DNA of 64,000 nucleotides from Chersky-840 sp963810195. GTDB taxonomy: Bacteria; Actinomycetota; Acidimicrobiia; Acidimicrobiales; UBA8190. Shown here in pieces: positions 25,230 to 34,906 of this stretch. Position 1 is the first letter of the stretch; every line of letters begins with the position of its first letter. The stretch is from NCBI GenBank assembly GCA_963810195.1, contig CAWEMO010000005.1, positions 372,001 through 436,000 of the forward strand, given 5' to 3'. A program made the translations under genes and the position numbers. The notes under the pieces are model-generated. The model was not told where the DNA came from. It searched no databases and was given only the letters and a program-made list of their open reading frames with translations.

Positions 25230-27429
25230 ATGTTCCGATCTCGAGTTCGTTTGATGGTGTGCGCGAGCAGTGGACTTCTGCTCATGGCTGCGGGGGTCAC
25301 GACCATCTCGCTCGGGGCATTCCAGACCGCAGCGTCTGCAGCGACGCCACCGACGACGACGGCTCCCTTCAATGAGTGTCCGGCCATCGGAGCAGACACG
25401 AGCTGTGCTTTGCTCATCGACATCACCAATAGTGGGACTCAGGTGCTCGGAGACACGACCCAGGGCCCCTTTGATGAGGTGGAGGACACCTTGCTCGGAG
25501 TTCTCAACCAATCCTCTGCTGCGGTGAGCGACCTGCCGCTGTCGTCCAGCACAGATCCCATCTTCGGGTTCGACGGGGATGGGATCTGCTCGGGGGCTTA
25601 CGGGACATGGAATCCGGCCCCTGCCAGCTCCACCGTGACTGGCGACACGGGCAGCACGGGTTGCCCGTATGGCGGTGACACGACTACATACGCAGGTCCG
25701 GACACGAGCTTCTCTGGTATCAGCACCGATCAATTCGAGTGGAGACGTCGACTTCCCGACCGCGCTCGCTCCGGGCCAATCCACGTATTTCTCCCTCGAG
25801 GAAGCACTGACGACTTCGAGCATCTTGCCGCCGACCAATGTGGTTACGTCATTGTCCGGCGCTGGGAAGTCAGGAACCACCATCTCTGTCCCAGAGAACA
25901 CCGCCGTGACCGACTCCGCCACCCTTTCCGGGACCAATGCCGCCACCGCCACGGGAACGGTCACCTACAGCGTCTATTCCGACTCCGCCTGCACCACGGC
26001 GGTGAGCACCGGCACACCCGAGACCATCGCCACGCCGGGCACCTTGCCGGCCTCGAGCGCAGTCACGCTGAGCACCGCCGGGACCTACTACTGGCAGGCG
26101 TCGTACTCCGGCGACACCAACAATGGGGTCTCCGCAAGCGCATGCGGGTCTGAGGTGGAGACGGTGACGAACAGCGCGACGACGACCACGACCACGACGT
26201 CCCTGTCGGGCGGTGGGCAGTCGGGAACGGCCGTCTCCGTGCCGGAGAGCACCGCCGTGACCGACTCCGCCACCCTCTCCGGGACCAATGCTGCCACCGC
26301 TACGGGAACGGTCACCTACAGCGTCTATTCCGACTCCGCCTGCACCACGGCGGTGAGCACCGGCACACCCGAGACCATCACCACGCCGGGCACCTTGCCG
26401 GCCTCGAGCCCGGTCACGCTGAGTAGCGCCGGGACCTACTACTGGCAGGCGTCGTACTCCGGTGACACCAACAACGCTACCTCCGTCAGCGTCTGCGGAT
26501 CCGTGGCGAACGGAGGCGAAGTCGAGACGGTGACAAGCTCGACAACTCCGGCAGCAACGAAGCTCCACACTTCTCTTTCGAGCGGCTCGGGGTGTGGCGG
26601 CTGGTGCTGGACACAACGCAAGAGGTACAACAGCAACATCAGCGTCTACACGGGTACCGCCGTGACCGACTCCTCCACCCTTTCCGGGACCAATGCGTCC
26701 ACAGCCACGGGAACGGTCACCTACAGCGTCTATTCCGACTCCGCCTGCACCACGGCGGTGAGCACCGGCACACCCGAGACCATCACCACGCCGGGCACCT
26801 TGCTGGACTCGAGCCCGGTGACGCTCAGTACCGCCGGGACCTACTACTGGCAGGCGTCGTACTCCGGTGACGCGAACAATGCGGCGTCTTTGAGCAAGTG
26901 CGGTTCCGAGGTCGAGACGGTGACGCTCGCACCGACCAGGCTCACCACGTTGCTCTTGGGGAGCGGGATCTTCGGTGGCGGTAAGTGCTGGTGGCTGGGC
27001 GACCAGATCAGCGTCTACACGGGTACCGCAGTGACCGATTCGGCCACCCTGAGCGGGCCCAGTGCGTCGAGCGCCGGAGGCACCGTGACCTACACGGTGT
27101 ACTCCGACCCCTGGCACCAGACGGTGGCCGGCAGTGGTGGCACATTCCCGGTCACCAACGGGTCTGTGCCCAACTCGAACCCGGTGACATTGACCACTCT
27201 GGGGACCTACTACTGGCAGGCGACCTACTCAGGGGATGCGAACAACGCTGCGTCCTCGAGTGCTCGGGGCTCCGAAATCGAGATCGTGACCTCGGTGCCG
27301 CAGTGCAAGTACGGATGGAACTGGGGATGGAACAGCGGATGCAAGTCACAGGGCAAAGGGAACGGGAACGGGAACGGGAACGGGAACGGGAACGGGAACA
27401 GCTTTGGCGGATACGGCCACTGGTGGTGA
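25230..27429 (+). pseudogene. Secreted protein with four Ig-like repeats, frameshifted once
   Basis: A signal peptide (about 35 residues, ending TAASAA) and an N-terminal domain run in one frame from the ATG at 25230 to about 25730. The rest of the protein continues in the next frame to 27429, joining at NSSGDVDFPTALAPGQ. The second part holds four repeats of about 90-100 residues. Each has TAVTDSATLSG, GTVTYSVYSDSACTTAV and TYYWQASYSGD blocks, an Ig/Big-like bacterial fold. The DNA of the repeats is almost identical, so recent duplication or gene conversion is likely. The tail is Trp/Cys-rich and ends in a (GN)n run coded by a 6-bp GGGAAC repeat. It is likely an adhesin or matrix protein. 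Confidence 0.7.
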
Positions 27430-28082
27430 CCTGAACCTCTGACCTGGTCTGGCGGTGTGAGCCGCATGAAGCGCCCCGGATGCATCGCGGGGCCTTGCCA
27501 CGGGCAGTTGTCCGGCGTTCCAGGCACAAAGTCTCCGATGAGACGCCCAAAGCCGCGTCCGTCACCGTAGGTCGGGAGTGACGGGGTGGTGTCTCGGACT
27601 CCTGTGCCATCCGCGAACCGGTGGTCTTGCCAGCTCGTCTAGGGAGTGGCGGTCGGCACCGGATCATCAGGGCAAAGCTCCTAGGAATGACAGGCCTGAT
27701 GTGAGGGACTCTTCCCGTGGAGCGCGCCTCGGTCGGTCCAGGGTTCAGTCGCCGCTTCGGTTTGGAGACCCAAGAGGTCGATCGACATCTCTCGTGCCCT
27801 GTGGTCTTGTCCTTAGTCCGATGGACGTACCTGACCAGCGACATTGCGATGTCGACGCCCGCCTCAAGTTCCCTGCCGGGCCAATGGCAACGAAGTGAAA
27901 GTGGAACACCGGAACGCCGGAACGATCACGAAGACGAGATGTGAAACTGCGCCACGCGGTTCGGTGACCAGGGAGTGCTGACGTCCTCCCTCATGGATCC
28001 ACGCACTTCCGGCGACCCCTCCTCATCAGTCGATGGGATTGTGATTGGGATAGCGTCTGCCAGAAGCAGAACTGCCCAGCGA
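27430..28082. other. Intergenic region, no gene supported
   Basis: No open frame here has coding character or a recognisable product. A short repeated GGAACACCGGAACGCCGGAACG stretch, longer than one unit, occurs near 27902. This marks the left edge of the mobile region. Confidence 0.45.
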
Positions 28083-28158
28083 GCCCCCGTAGCTCAGAGG
28101 ATAGAGCGTCGGTTTCCTAAACCGTGCGTCGCAGGTTCGAGTCCTGCCGGGGGCGCCA
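28083..28158 (+). tRNA. tRNA-Arg (anticodon CCU)
   Basis: The acceptor stem GCCCCCG (28083-28089) pairs with CGGGGGC (28148-28154), followed by a discriminator base and encoded CCA (28156-28158). The D stem GCTC/GAGC, the anticodon loop TTCCTAA and the T loop GGTTCGAGTCC are all present. The anticodon CCU reads AGG codons. The gene sits at the junction between secreted-protein genes and the IS- and recombinase-rich stretch. Confidence 0.93.
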
Positions 28159-28293
28159 AACCACCACAGGGGCACCAAACCACCCAGGGCGCGAACCTTC
28201 TCTGGGGCGTCACTCCTGACCCGGAACCAGGGGACAACTTCGTCGCGGCTCGAGACCCGTACCTCATGCACAAGCGCCTGCAGCAAAAAGTAG

Positions 28294-29091
28294 TTCCTCC
28301 CGGCGGGACCGCAGATCGGTGATCTTCGAACCGAGCTTGGCGAGTCGTGCCCCGCATTGGGCCTCGGGCCCGAGCAGCTCTTGTGCCCCTCGGAAGCCGT
28401 GGACACGACCACGGTCTATGTCGAACCGATACAGCCACCACTCCTTCAGGGCAACGGCGAAAAGCCCATGGCCGTCAACGGCATCGACATATATAGAGAA
28501 TTCGGTAGTCCTTCCACGGGTGGCTACCAAGTCCCGTCTCTCGGTGTGCAGGTGCTCGCCATGGGCACACTGGCTCGCAAAGTCCTCTCCACCCTCACCT
28601 ACTCACCGAGGGCAGTGGCCTTGGCCATCGGGCCGGTAGCGGGTCTCGCGTCTTCGTGGCACAGGGTCTCCTTCGGTGGCATCAGCCTGGCTGTTCCGCG
28701 CTTATGGCGGATCGAACGGCAATCGGCCTGGGGAACATGTTTGCCAGACGGAATCAACGTGCTCACGCATGCGGTGGTCCTTGATGCAGGTTCGTCCGAA
28801 GTCGCTCTTCGCTGTCCCTCCATGGCGCCTGGCACGGTGGGTCAACCGACCGTGGACGGCGTTACGATTGATCCCGGCACTTACGGCCCATTGGCTGATG
28901 TTGGAAGGTATGCGACCTGCGAGGACGTCAATGGGCTACGAGTGTGCCCGAGTGCTACGGAAGACGGACGCCGCACGCTGGTGCTTGCTGTCCACCTGGT
29001 CGGGAGGGCCTCTCCTGTTGCCGTGGAGATCGGCACCTCTGGAAACGGGATGACCGCTCGAGCGATTCTTTGGTCAATGTCGGCCTCGTAG
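28294..29091 (+). pseudogene. Truncated hypothetical protein (5' end missing)
   Basis: An open frame of about 265 codons follows a stop at 28291. Coding-like sequence (GDLRTELGESCPALGLGPEQ) precedes the first usable start, a TTG at 28357, so the true N-terminus seems lost. The readable part includes TVYVEPIQPPLLQGNGEKP, VNGIDIYREFG and VPSLGVQVLA, and later a Cys-rich half with WGTCLPDG and YATCEDVNGLRVCPSA. I do not recognise a named family. It lies directly downstream of the tRNA-Arg and upstream of an IS30, a position where integration could have removed its beginning. Confidence 0.5.
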
Positions 29092-29280
29092 CTGCTGATG
29101 GAGTGGACTTGGCGTGACGGGCCGCCCTGGGAAGTCCTGGTAGCGATCGGCCTGTTGATCTAGAGGACCTGTAATGAGAGCCGCCCATGGGTGGGATCCC
29201 GTGCGCCGCATTGGCCGACGTAGGCGCTCTGCACCGGCTGATCTCGATCGGCCTGAAGGTGGTTGGGCGCACAGAACCGG

Positions 29281-30515
29281 TGTGGCCTCAAGGGATCAAC
29301 GCAACACCCTCGCTGATTGGCTGATGCTATGACGCGAGCTGGGAGGTGCGGTGATGACGTGGAGGCCGTTTTCCGAGGCTGAGAGAGCGGAGATCTGGGA
29401 CTCGATCGAACGGGGCGAGTCATTCCGAGTGATCGGTCGTCGTCTCGGTCGAGCTCACGGCTCGATTCGGACGTTCCTGGTGGACAACGCTGGCCGCCGA
29501 CCTCGGCCGCCGGGGAGCTCGGACCTGCGTCTCACGCTGGCCGAATGTGAGGAGATCTCGAGGGGCCTGGCCGGCGGCCTTTCGCTGCGTGCCATCGCCG
29601 CGGGGATGGGCCGGGCACCGTCGACGGTGTGTCGAGAGGTGAACACGAACGGCGGCCGGGCGAGCTACCGGGCCCTTCAGGCTGACCGCTCCGCCCGGCG
29701 CCGGGCCCGGCGGCCCAAGGTGCCCAAGCTGGCCGGCTGTCCCCGTTTGCGTCGGGTGGTCGAAGCCGGCCTCGAGAACTACTGGTCGCCGCAGCAGATC
29801 TCGGCGTGGTTGGCTCTCGAGTATCGACACGACCCGGAGATGCAGGTGAGCCACGAGACCATCTACATGTCGTTGTTCGTCCAGGGTCGAGGCGCTTTGC
29901 GCCAGGAGCTGCACCAATGCCTGCGGACGGGGCGGGCGCTGCGCCGGCCCAAGGGTCGCACCAAGGGCGGGTTCGGCCAAGGCCAGATCACGAACATGGT
30001 CATGATCTCCGAGCGTCCCGCCGAGGCCAAGGACCGGGCCGTGCCCGGGCACTGGGAGGGCGATCTCATCTTTGGCCGGCGCTTGACCACCGTCGGCACC
30101 CTGGTGGAGCGCTCGACGCGCTATGTAATGCTCTTCGCCCTCCCCAACGGCCACAGTGCCGAGGCGGTGCGCACGGCCATGGCCAAGAAGATCCGCTCGC
30201 TCCCCACCGAGCTTCGTCGGTCGCTCACCTGGGACCAGGGCAAGGAGATGGCCGAGCACGCCAAGTTCACCATCGACACCGGCATCCAGGTCTACTTCTG
30301 CGATCCGAAGTCCCCTTGGCAACGCGGCAGCAATGAGAACACGAACGGTCTGCTTCGTCAGTACCTGCCTAAGAACACCGACATGTCGACGGTGACGCAG
30401 TCGCAGCTCAACGCCATCGCTCGATCGCTCAATGGACGGCCTCGACAAACACTTGGCTGGATGTCACCATCTGAGGCGTTCAACGGGGCTGTTGCGATGA
30501 CCGGCTGAGGCCACA
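29281..30515 (+). mobile_element. IS30-family element, copy 1 of type A
   Basis: The 1235-bp element is bounded by inverted repeats of about 25 bp. Both ends begin TGTGGCCTCA and end CGCAAC, with a variable middle (29281-29305 and 30491-30515). A second copy of the same length lies inverted at 60975-62209. The left flank reads CGCACAGAACCGG, the end of a dispersed repeat. Bases on the two sides share only GG, so a 2-bp target duplication is possible. Confidence 0.9.
29351..30508 (+). CDS. IS30-family transposase (type A)
   Basis: The 385-residue transposase has an N-terminal helix-turn-helix (SFRVIGRRLGRAHGSIRTFL) and a second one (SLRAIAAGMGRAPSTVCREV). The DDE core follows, with Asp in HWEGDLIFG, Asp in SLTWDQGKE and Glu in GSNENTNGL. 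It cuts and joins the element ends. GTG at 29351 or ATG at 29354 is used; GGGAGG lies just upstream. The frame is intact and differs from the copy at 60982 by one residue (Gly versus Ser in the TxIQVYF motif), so transposition was recent. Confidence 0.92.
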   Translation: MMTWRPFSEAERAEIWDSIERGESFRVIGRRLGRAHGSIRTFLVDNAGRRPRPPGSSDLRLTLAECEEISRGLAGGLSLRAIAAGMGRAPSTVCREVNTNGGRASYRALQADRSARRRARRPKVPKLAGCPRLRRVVEAGLENYWSPQQISAWLALEYRHDPEMQVSHETIYMSLFVQGRGALRQELHQCLRTGRALRRPKGRTKGGFGQGQITNMVMISERPAEAKDRAVPGHWEGDLIFGRRLTTVGTLVERSTRYVMLFALPNGHSAEAVRTAMAKKIRSLPTELRRSLTWDQGKEMAEHAKFTIDTGIQVYFCDPKSPWQRGSNENTNGLLRQYLPKNTDMSTVTQSQLNAIARSLNGRPRQTLGWMSPSEAFNGAVAMTG

Positions 30516-30692
30516 GGCAATCCCGGGCGGTCATGTCGCATCAGGGTGATCCCTGATTGTCAATGCTGCTCCGATCCGTGATTATGAAACGCATGGACGC
30601 TGAGACCCGTGATCGCCAGGGGCGCAAGATGAGCGTCACCGATGGGTCTGTCGACGCTGCGACAACGTCATAAGCCGCTGATGAGAGGAGAC

Positions 30693-31057
30693 ATGGCCAA
30701 GAGAGTCTTGCGTTGGGTGATCGTAGCTGGGCTGTTGCTCGCTTATCTGGAGGCAGCGTCGGCCGCGCCATGGCCGGTTTACGGAGCTGCCGGTTTTGTA
30801 CGGGGCGCCGGCCTGGTCGCGGTTGCTATCGGCTAGCACTCAAGAGTGGTGACGAACTCCCTCCGGCTGGGCTTGCATGGGGCCTCGTACTCGCGATGAT
30901 CGGCTTCTTTGTTCCCATCGTCTTCAACCAATTGCTGAATTGGGGCGTCCTGCACAAGCTTCACAAGCTCCTTGCGTTCATCAGTGCCTTCGTTGTGTTC
31001 GTTGTCTGGATCGCCGCGTTGAAGGATCAAACGCGTCGCCGCTCGTCCACGAGGTAA
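30693..31057 (+). pseudogene. Small membrane protein, probably frameshifted
   Basis: An ATG at 30693 with GAGAGGAG upstream starts a hydrophobic frame (RWVIVAGLLLAYLEAASA) that stops at 30836. The frame that follows reads DELPPAGLAWGLVLAMIGFF and continues through another membrane segment (AFISAFVVFVVWIAAL) to a basic end at 31057. One missing base near 30830 would join them into a protein of about 120 residues with three or four helices. I do not recognise the family. Both halves look coding, so decay or an error is more likely than two genes. Confidence 0.5.
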
Positions 31058-31430
31058 ATGAGGATTAGCCCCGGGGCAGGGCGTTCGATAGTGCCGGTCT
31101 CGGTCGACGTCTCGGGGCGGCGTTGGCGGGCGGATGACAGACCGGCAATCGGGGTTCCCGCGCCCCCCATACATCCACGCGAGCAAAGCCCCGAGAGGCA
31201 ATCGGTGAGGCACAGGCTGGCGGCGACCCGTTCGGGATCACCGCCGCTGAACATTTGGCGTGGGTCTGGTCGGAGGCGAGTCCGTCATTTTCGGACTGAC
31301 TCGGCTCTGGCAGGCGGAGCGTCCCCGCCCGAGTCCGGGTGTTATTCCGCCCATCCTGTCAAGTAGCGATGGATATGCCGCCCATCGCCGGGAGCGTTCC
31401 CACCCCCGGCGACCGCGGCCCGTGGTGCCC
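31058..31430. other. Intergenic region carrying a dispersed repeat
   Basis: No gene is supported. The segment 31289-31353, from TTCGGACTGACTCGGCTCTG, is closely repeated at about 44332-44396. Confidence 0.5.
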
Positions 31431-32702
31431 TTAGCGTCCAGGAGCGACCTCCTCGAGGTTGTCCACCAGGTGCCCGTAGAGCGCTTCGCGAGAGCGCTGC
31501 CCACGACGGGCGGCGTGGTCACGCTGTGCTTCGAGCCTGTCCTTGAACTCGACGGTGGCGGCGAAGAAGCCACACCCTTCGCAGATGGCCTCGAAGCTGC
31601 AGTCGAGGTTCTCGGGTCGAGTGCACCAACCGTTGCCGAGCATGCGCCGGTGCTCGGCTCTGACGCTTCGCATCACGGGTCCTTCAGCCTCGGCGCCCAG
31701 GGCGGGAGGACCCTCGTAGAGGGCCTCGACCTTGGACGTGACGGCCTGGTACTCGTTCGCCACGGTCCGGTTGGCGATGCGGGCATAGCGCACGGTCATG
31801 CGCAGGCTGCGATGCCCGAGCAGCGCGGCGATGGCCTCGAGACGCATGCCCCGGTTCACAGCCTGGGTGGCGAGGGTGTGACGCAGCTGATGGGGATGGA
31901 CGTGTCCGAGTCCGGCCCGGCGTGCGGCCCGGTTGACCATCCGGGTCACGACGTGGCGGTTGAGGGGCCGGCCTTCGTTGGTGAGCAACAGACCGAGACC
32001 GGTGTCTTCATGCGTGGCTCGCCACTCCTCGAGCAGCGCCACCAGCACCGGATGAAGCGGCACGTAACGGTCGTCGTGGAGCTTTCCCACCGGGATGCGC
32101 AGCCACCAGCTCTCACCCAGTTGCACCACGGCGTCTCTCTCCAAGGCGCAGAGCTCGCCCACCCGCATGCCGGTGCGCATGAGCAGCTCGAGCACGACCC
32201 GCCGCAGCAGATCCGATTCCTCGGCCACGGCCCGGGCCAGGCGAGCCGCATCGGGATCGCCGAGGGCCTTGGGCAGCGGCTCGTCGGGCTTGGGCGAGTC
32301 GCTGTTGAACACTGGGCACCGCGGCGGGGCGTCGTCCCAGTCCCACTCGATGATGTGCTCGAAGAAGCGACGCACCGAGCCCAACCGCATCCTCCGGGTG
32401 TTGGCGGCGAGCGGGCGCCCCTGCTCGTTCGGGTGCATGAGCACCGCCTTGAACCCCTCGATCTCGGGCCGGCCCACGGCAACGAAGCTCGTCACCGCGG
32501 GATGGTGCTCGACGAGGTAGCGGCAGAAGATTCGCAGCGAGATGTCGGACACCCTCACCGAGCCCGGCCGCAACGACAAGCCGATCTGGGTCAGATAGCG
32601 CTGGGCCGTCGCCGCCAGACCAGGGGCCCGCTGCGTGAGGTCAGCCCAGTCGAGCTCCGCCGAGGCCGGGACGCCGAGATTCCACGTCGCCAGGGCGCTC
32701 AC
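31431..32702 (-). CDS. Tyrosine recombinase with Cys-rich C-terminal extension
   Basis: The 423-residue protein has a SAM-like core-binding domain (about residues 35-130) and a catalytic domain. It shows the first Arg in RTGMRVGELCALE, the HQLRH box, LLGHRSLRMT supplying the second His, and the final Tyr in VRYARI. After the catalytic domain comes an unusual extension of about 90 residues with four spaced Cys (CTRPENLDCSFEAICEGCGF), which may bind a metal. The GTG start at 32702 overlaps the stop of the upstream recombinase as GTGA, so the two are translationally coupled. They may act as a pair during integration. Confidence 0.87.
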   Translation of the reverse strand: MSALATWNLGVPASAELDWADLTQRAPGLAATAQRYLTQIGLSLRPGSVRVSDISLRIFCRYLVEHHPAVTSFVAVGRPEIEGFKAVLMHPNEQGRPLAANTRRMRLGSVRRFFEHIIEWDWDDAPPRCPVFNSDSPKPDEPLPKALGDPDAARLARAVAEESDLLRRVVLELLMRTGMRVGELCALERDAVVQLGESWWLRIPVGKLHDDRYVPLHPVLVALLEEWRATHEDTGLGLLLTNEGRPLNRHVVTRMVNRAARRAGLGHVHPHQLRHTLATQAVNRGMRLEAIAALLGHRSLRMTVRYARIANRTVANEYQAVTSKVEALYEGPPALGAEAEGPVMRSVRAEHRRMLGNGWCTRPENLDCSFEAICEGCGFFAATVEFKDRLEAQRDHAARRGQRSREALYGHLVDNLEEVAPGR

Positions 32703-33715
32703 CGTGCCACCGCCTCGAGGATCTCAGCGGCCGACGTGTCGATGACCGCCGCGGCGCGCAGGTACTCGGCCGCCAGCCAGTCGTTGGCCAGGTGGAGATA
32801 GAGACGGGTGGATTCAAGCGAGCGGTGCCCGGCCTGGGCCTGGATGGCCTCGAGCGCCATGCCGGCCTCGCGCAACCGGGTGAGACAGGTGTGGCGCAGC
32901 TCGTGACAGGTGCAGTGCGAGAGCCCCGCCCGGCCCTTGGCGTTGGCCACGATCTTCTCCAGGCCGTCATCGGCGAGGGGGTGTCCTCGGCGCTCGCCCT
33001 TGAGGGCCACAAAGACATACTCCGACGTCGACGCACTCGGGCGCTCAGAGTCGAAATAGGACGCCAATGACGAGAAGAACCGCGCTGACATGGGCACGAG
33101 ACGCTGGTGTCCACCCTTGCCGTTGGCCACGAAGACCTGGTTCTCGCCCAGGCGCAGATCTTCGAAGCGCAGCCCGAGCACCTCGCAGCGTCGCAGCCCG
33201 CCCAACAGCATGGCCTGGACCATGGCCCGGTCCCGCTGCGTGCGCAGTGCGGCGAGCAGCGCGTGCACCTCATCGGGCGACAAGATCCTCGGCAGCGTCC
33301 GAGGTGTGCGGATGAGGGCCGGACCCTTCGTCCCCGGCCGTCGGGTGGCAAGACTGCGGGGGACGGGGTTGCGCTCCATCTCTCCGCACAGCACCAGGTA
33401 GCCGAACAGCCCCGACAGCGACGACAGGCGGCGCTTGATGGTGCGCGCCGACAGACCGGCCTCACCGTCTATGAGTCGGACCACCGTGCCGTCGCCCTTG
33501 GGCTTGCGCTGCTCGGCGATGAAGGTGAGGACATCAGCCGGCGCGACCTCCGATGGCGTCTTGTCGACGACCTTGAAGAACGCCTTCAGGTCCGACGCCG
33601 TCGCCACCACGGTGTTGTGCCGGGCGCGCGACGCCACGAACTCGAGATATCTGTCCAGGACCGGATCGCCCAGACGAATCCGACCGCGCGCTCCGTGATC
33701 ATTTGCTTTAGCCAC
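32699..33715 (-). CDS. Tyrosine recombinase (phage-integrase family)
   Basis: The 338-residue protein has an N-terminal core-binding region (about 20-120) and a catalytic domain. Visible motifs are GGLRRCEVLGLRFEDL (Arg), CHELRHTCLTRL (HxxR), AGHRSLESTRLYLHL (His and the Tyr nucleophile). It cuts and rejoins DNA at recombination sites. It is the first gene of a two-recombinase operon. No clear att site or xis gene lies next to it. The upstream gap of 380 bp should contain its promoter. Confidence 0.88.
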   Translation of the reverse strand: MAKANDHGARGRIRLGDPVLDRYLEFVASRARHNTVVATASDLKAFFKVVDKTPSEVAPADVLTFIAEQRKPKGDGTVVRLIDGEAGLSARTIKRRLSSLSGLFGYLVLCGEMERNPVPRSLATRRPGTKGPALIRTPRTLPRILSPDEVHALLAALRTQRDRAMVQAMLLGGLRRCEVLGLRFEDLRLGENQVFVANGKGGHQRLVPMSARFFSSLASYFDSERPSASTSEYVFVALKGERRGHPLADDGLEKIVANAKGRAGLSHCTCHELRHTCLTRLREAGMALEAIQAQAGHRSLESTRLYLHLANDWLAAEYLRAAAVIDTSAAEILEAVAR

Positions 33716-34096
33716 AGAACCCTTCCTTCCGCTTCTCCGACCTGCCCCGGTGGCAGGCCATGAGAAGCATCAAGGATGGGCGGTATATCTAGTGTTCTGC
33801 GCTCCTCACGGCCAACCGTTATGGCCCCTTCGGGGCGCCGTGTACCCGGCTGAGGCCAAAGGCACTTCCGATCGGCCTGCGTGCGCGCTGCACTGCGAGG
33901 AGGCGCGTGATTACCGAGCGGTCGATGGGTTGAGAGGGTGATCACCGTCGGGACGTTTACTTACGTGCATGTCATACCCTGTGAAATCCCTGGGAACTCA
34001 GAACCGCACACAGGTAGGGTGAGCGCCGAGGAGACGGGCGGGCGATAGTCGCACTCCCCACCGAGAGACGCAGGGGGTGACCTGAACCGCTCGGCA
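33716..34096. other. Intergenic region upstream of recombinase pair
   Basis: No gene is seen. It should hold the divergent promoters of the recombinase operon (minus) and the gene at 34127 (plus). A short hairpin (GCCCC-TTC-GGGGC, about 33829) is present. Confidence 0.45.
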
Positions 34097-34126
34097 ATGC
34101 CCAGCGATACCAAAGGGGTTCCACAC

Positions 34127-34765
34127 ATGTATCTCTTCACGCGCAGGGCGCGGATCGGCACCGAGAAGCGCGCCGAGGCTTTGCAGTGGGCGGTGACGAT
34201 CACCGAGAAGATCAACCAGATCAGCCAGACGCCGGTCTCGCTCTACTCCACCATCCTCTCACCTGAGGTCGGCACGCTGTCGTGGTCGACCGTGATCGAG
34301 AACCTGTCGGAGCTCGAGGCGAACGACGCCAAGCTCATGGCCGACAGCGGCTACCTCGACCTCGTTAGCCAGGCAACGAAGTACCAAGCACCTGGTGGCA
34401 TCCTCGACGACTCGGTGGCGTCGTTTGTCCTGGCCGACCGGTCGGAATCTGGCTCGCCGGGGTACGCCACCGTCGTGCGAGCCACTCTGGCATCAGGAGC
34501 GTTGGCTTCGGGCATCGAAACCGGTGTGGAAATCGCGCAACAAGCCAAGGCCATCGGCGGGTTGCCCGTGTCATTCCTCACCGGCGCGACCGGCACGTAC
34601 GGCAGCGTGGGGTGGATCACCAGCGCCAACTCGATCGACGATTTGCAGGCGTCATCGGAGAAGGTGAACAGCAATGCGGACTTCATCAAGTTGCTCGACA
34701 CCAAGGGCAGCAAGGCGTACCTGCCTGGCTCCGTCACGCAGGTCATCCTCCGCAAGATCGTCTGA
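34127..34765 (+). CDS. Conserved hypothetical protein, possible alpha/beta barrel fold
   Basis: The 212-residue cytoplasmic protein begins MYLFTRRARIGTEKRAEALQ. It alternates strands and helices in a way that suggests two ferredoxin-like (dimeric alpha-beta barrel) units, the second with VGWITSANSIDDLQASSEKV. There is no signal or membrane segment. Its function is unknown. ATG at 34127 is preferred to the ATG at 34097 because the family-like sequence begins there, although no strong ribosome binding site precedes either. A perfect palindrome follows the stop. Confidence 0.6.
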   Translation: MYLFTRRARIGTEKRAEALQWAVTITEKINQISQTPVSLYSTILSPEVGTLSWSTVIENLSELEANDAKLMADSGYLDLVSQATKYQAPGGILDDSVASFVLADRSESGSPGYATVVRATLASGALASGIETGVEIAQQAKAIGGLPVSFLTGATGTYGSVGWITSANSIDDLQASSEKVNSNADFIKLLDTKGSKAYLPGSVTQVILRKIV

Positions 34766-34789
34766 TCGAGCAGCATCCCTGTCGCCAAT

Positions 34790-34819
34790 GGGCCGGGCCG
34801 GGAATTCCCGGCCCGGCCC
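34790..34819. terminator. Perfect 30-bp palindrome, terminator-like
   Basis: The sequence from 34790 is its own reverse complement over 30 bases: 13 GC-only bases (GGGCCGGGCCGGG) on each side of a central AATT. It follows the hypothetical gene stop by 24 bp. A T-rich run is nearly absent after it (CTTCG), so it may also be a protein-binding or cruciform site. Confidence 0.65.
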
Positions 34820-34906
34820 TTCGTGCGCTCCTTGATGTGGCGGGACCGCGCCATAACTGAAATTCCCGGTCGAGTTGTATATTCAAGTGTTGCGGGCTGG
34901 AAGTGC

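Noticed and set aside
27355..27410. Coding-independent GGGAAC hexanucleotide array
   Set aside because: It is in frame within the repeat protein and encodes its (GN)n tail, so it needs no separate explanation.
28083..28158. att duplication of the tRNA 3' end marking an integrated element
   Set aside because: I looked for the CAGGTTCGAGTCCTGCCGG end downstream and did not see another copy in the window.
31431..33715. Complete RIT (recombinase-in-trio) element
   Set aside because: Only two recombinase genes are present and no third overlaps upstream of 33715.
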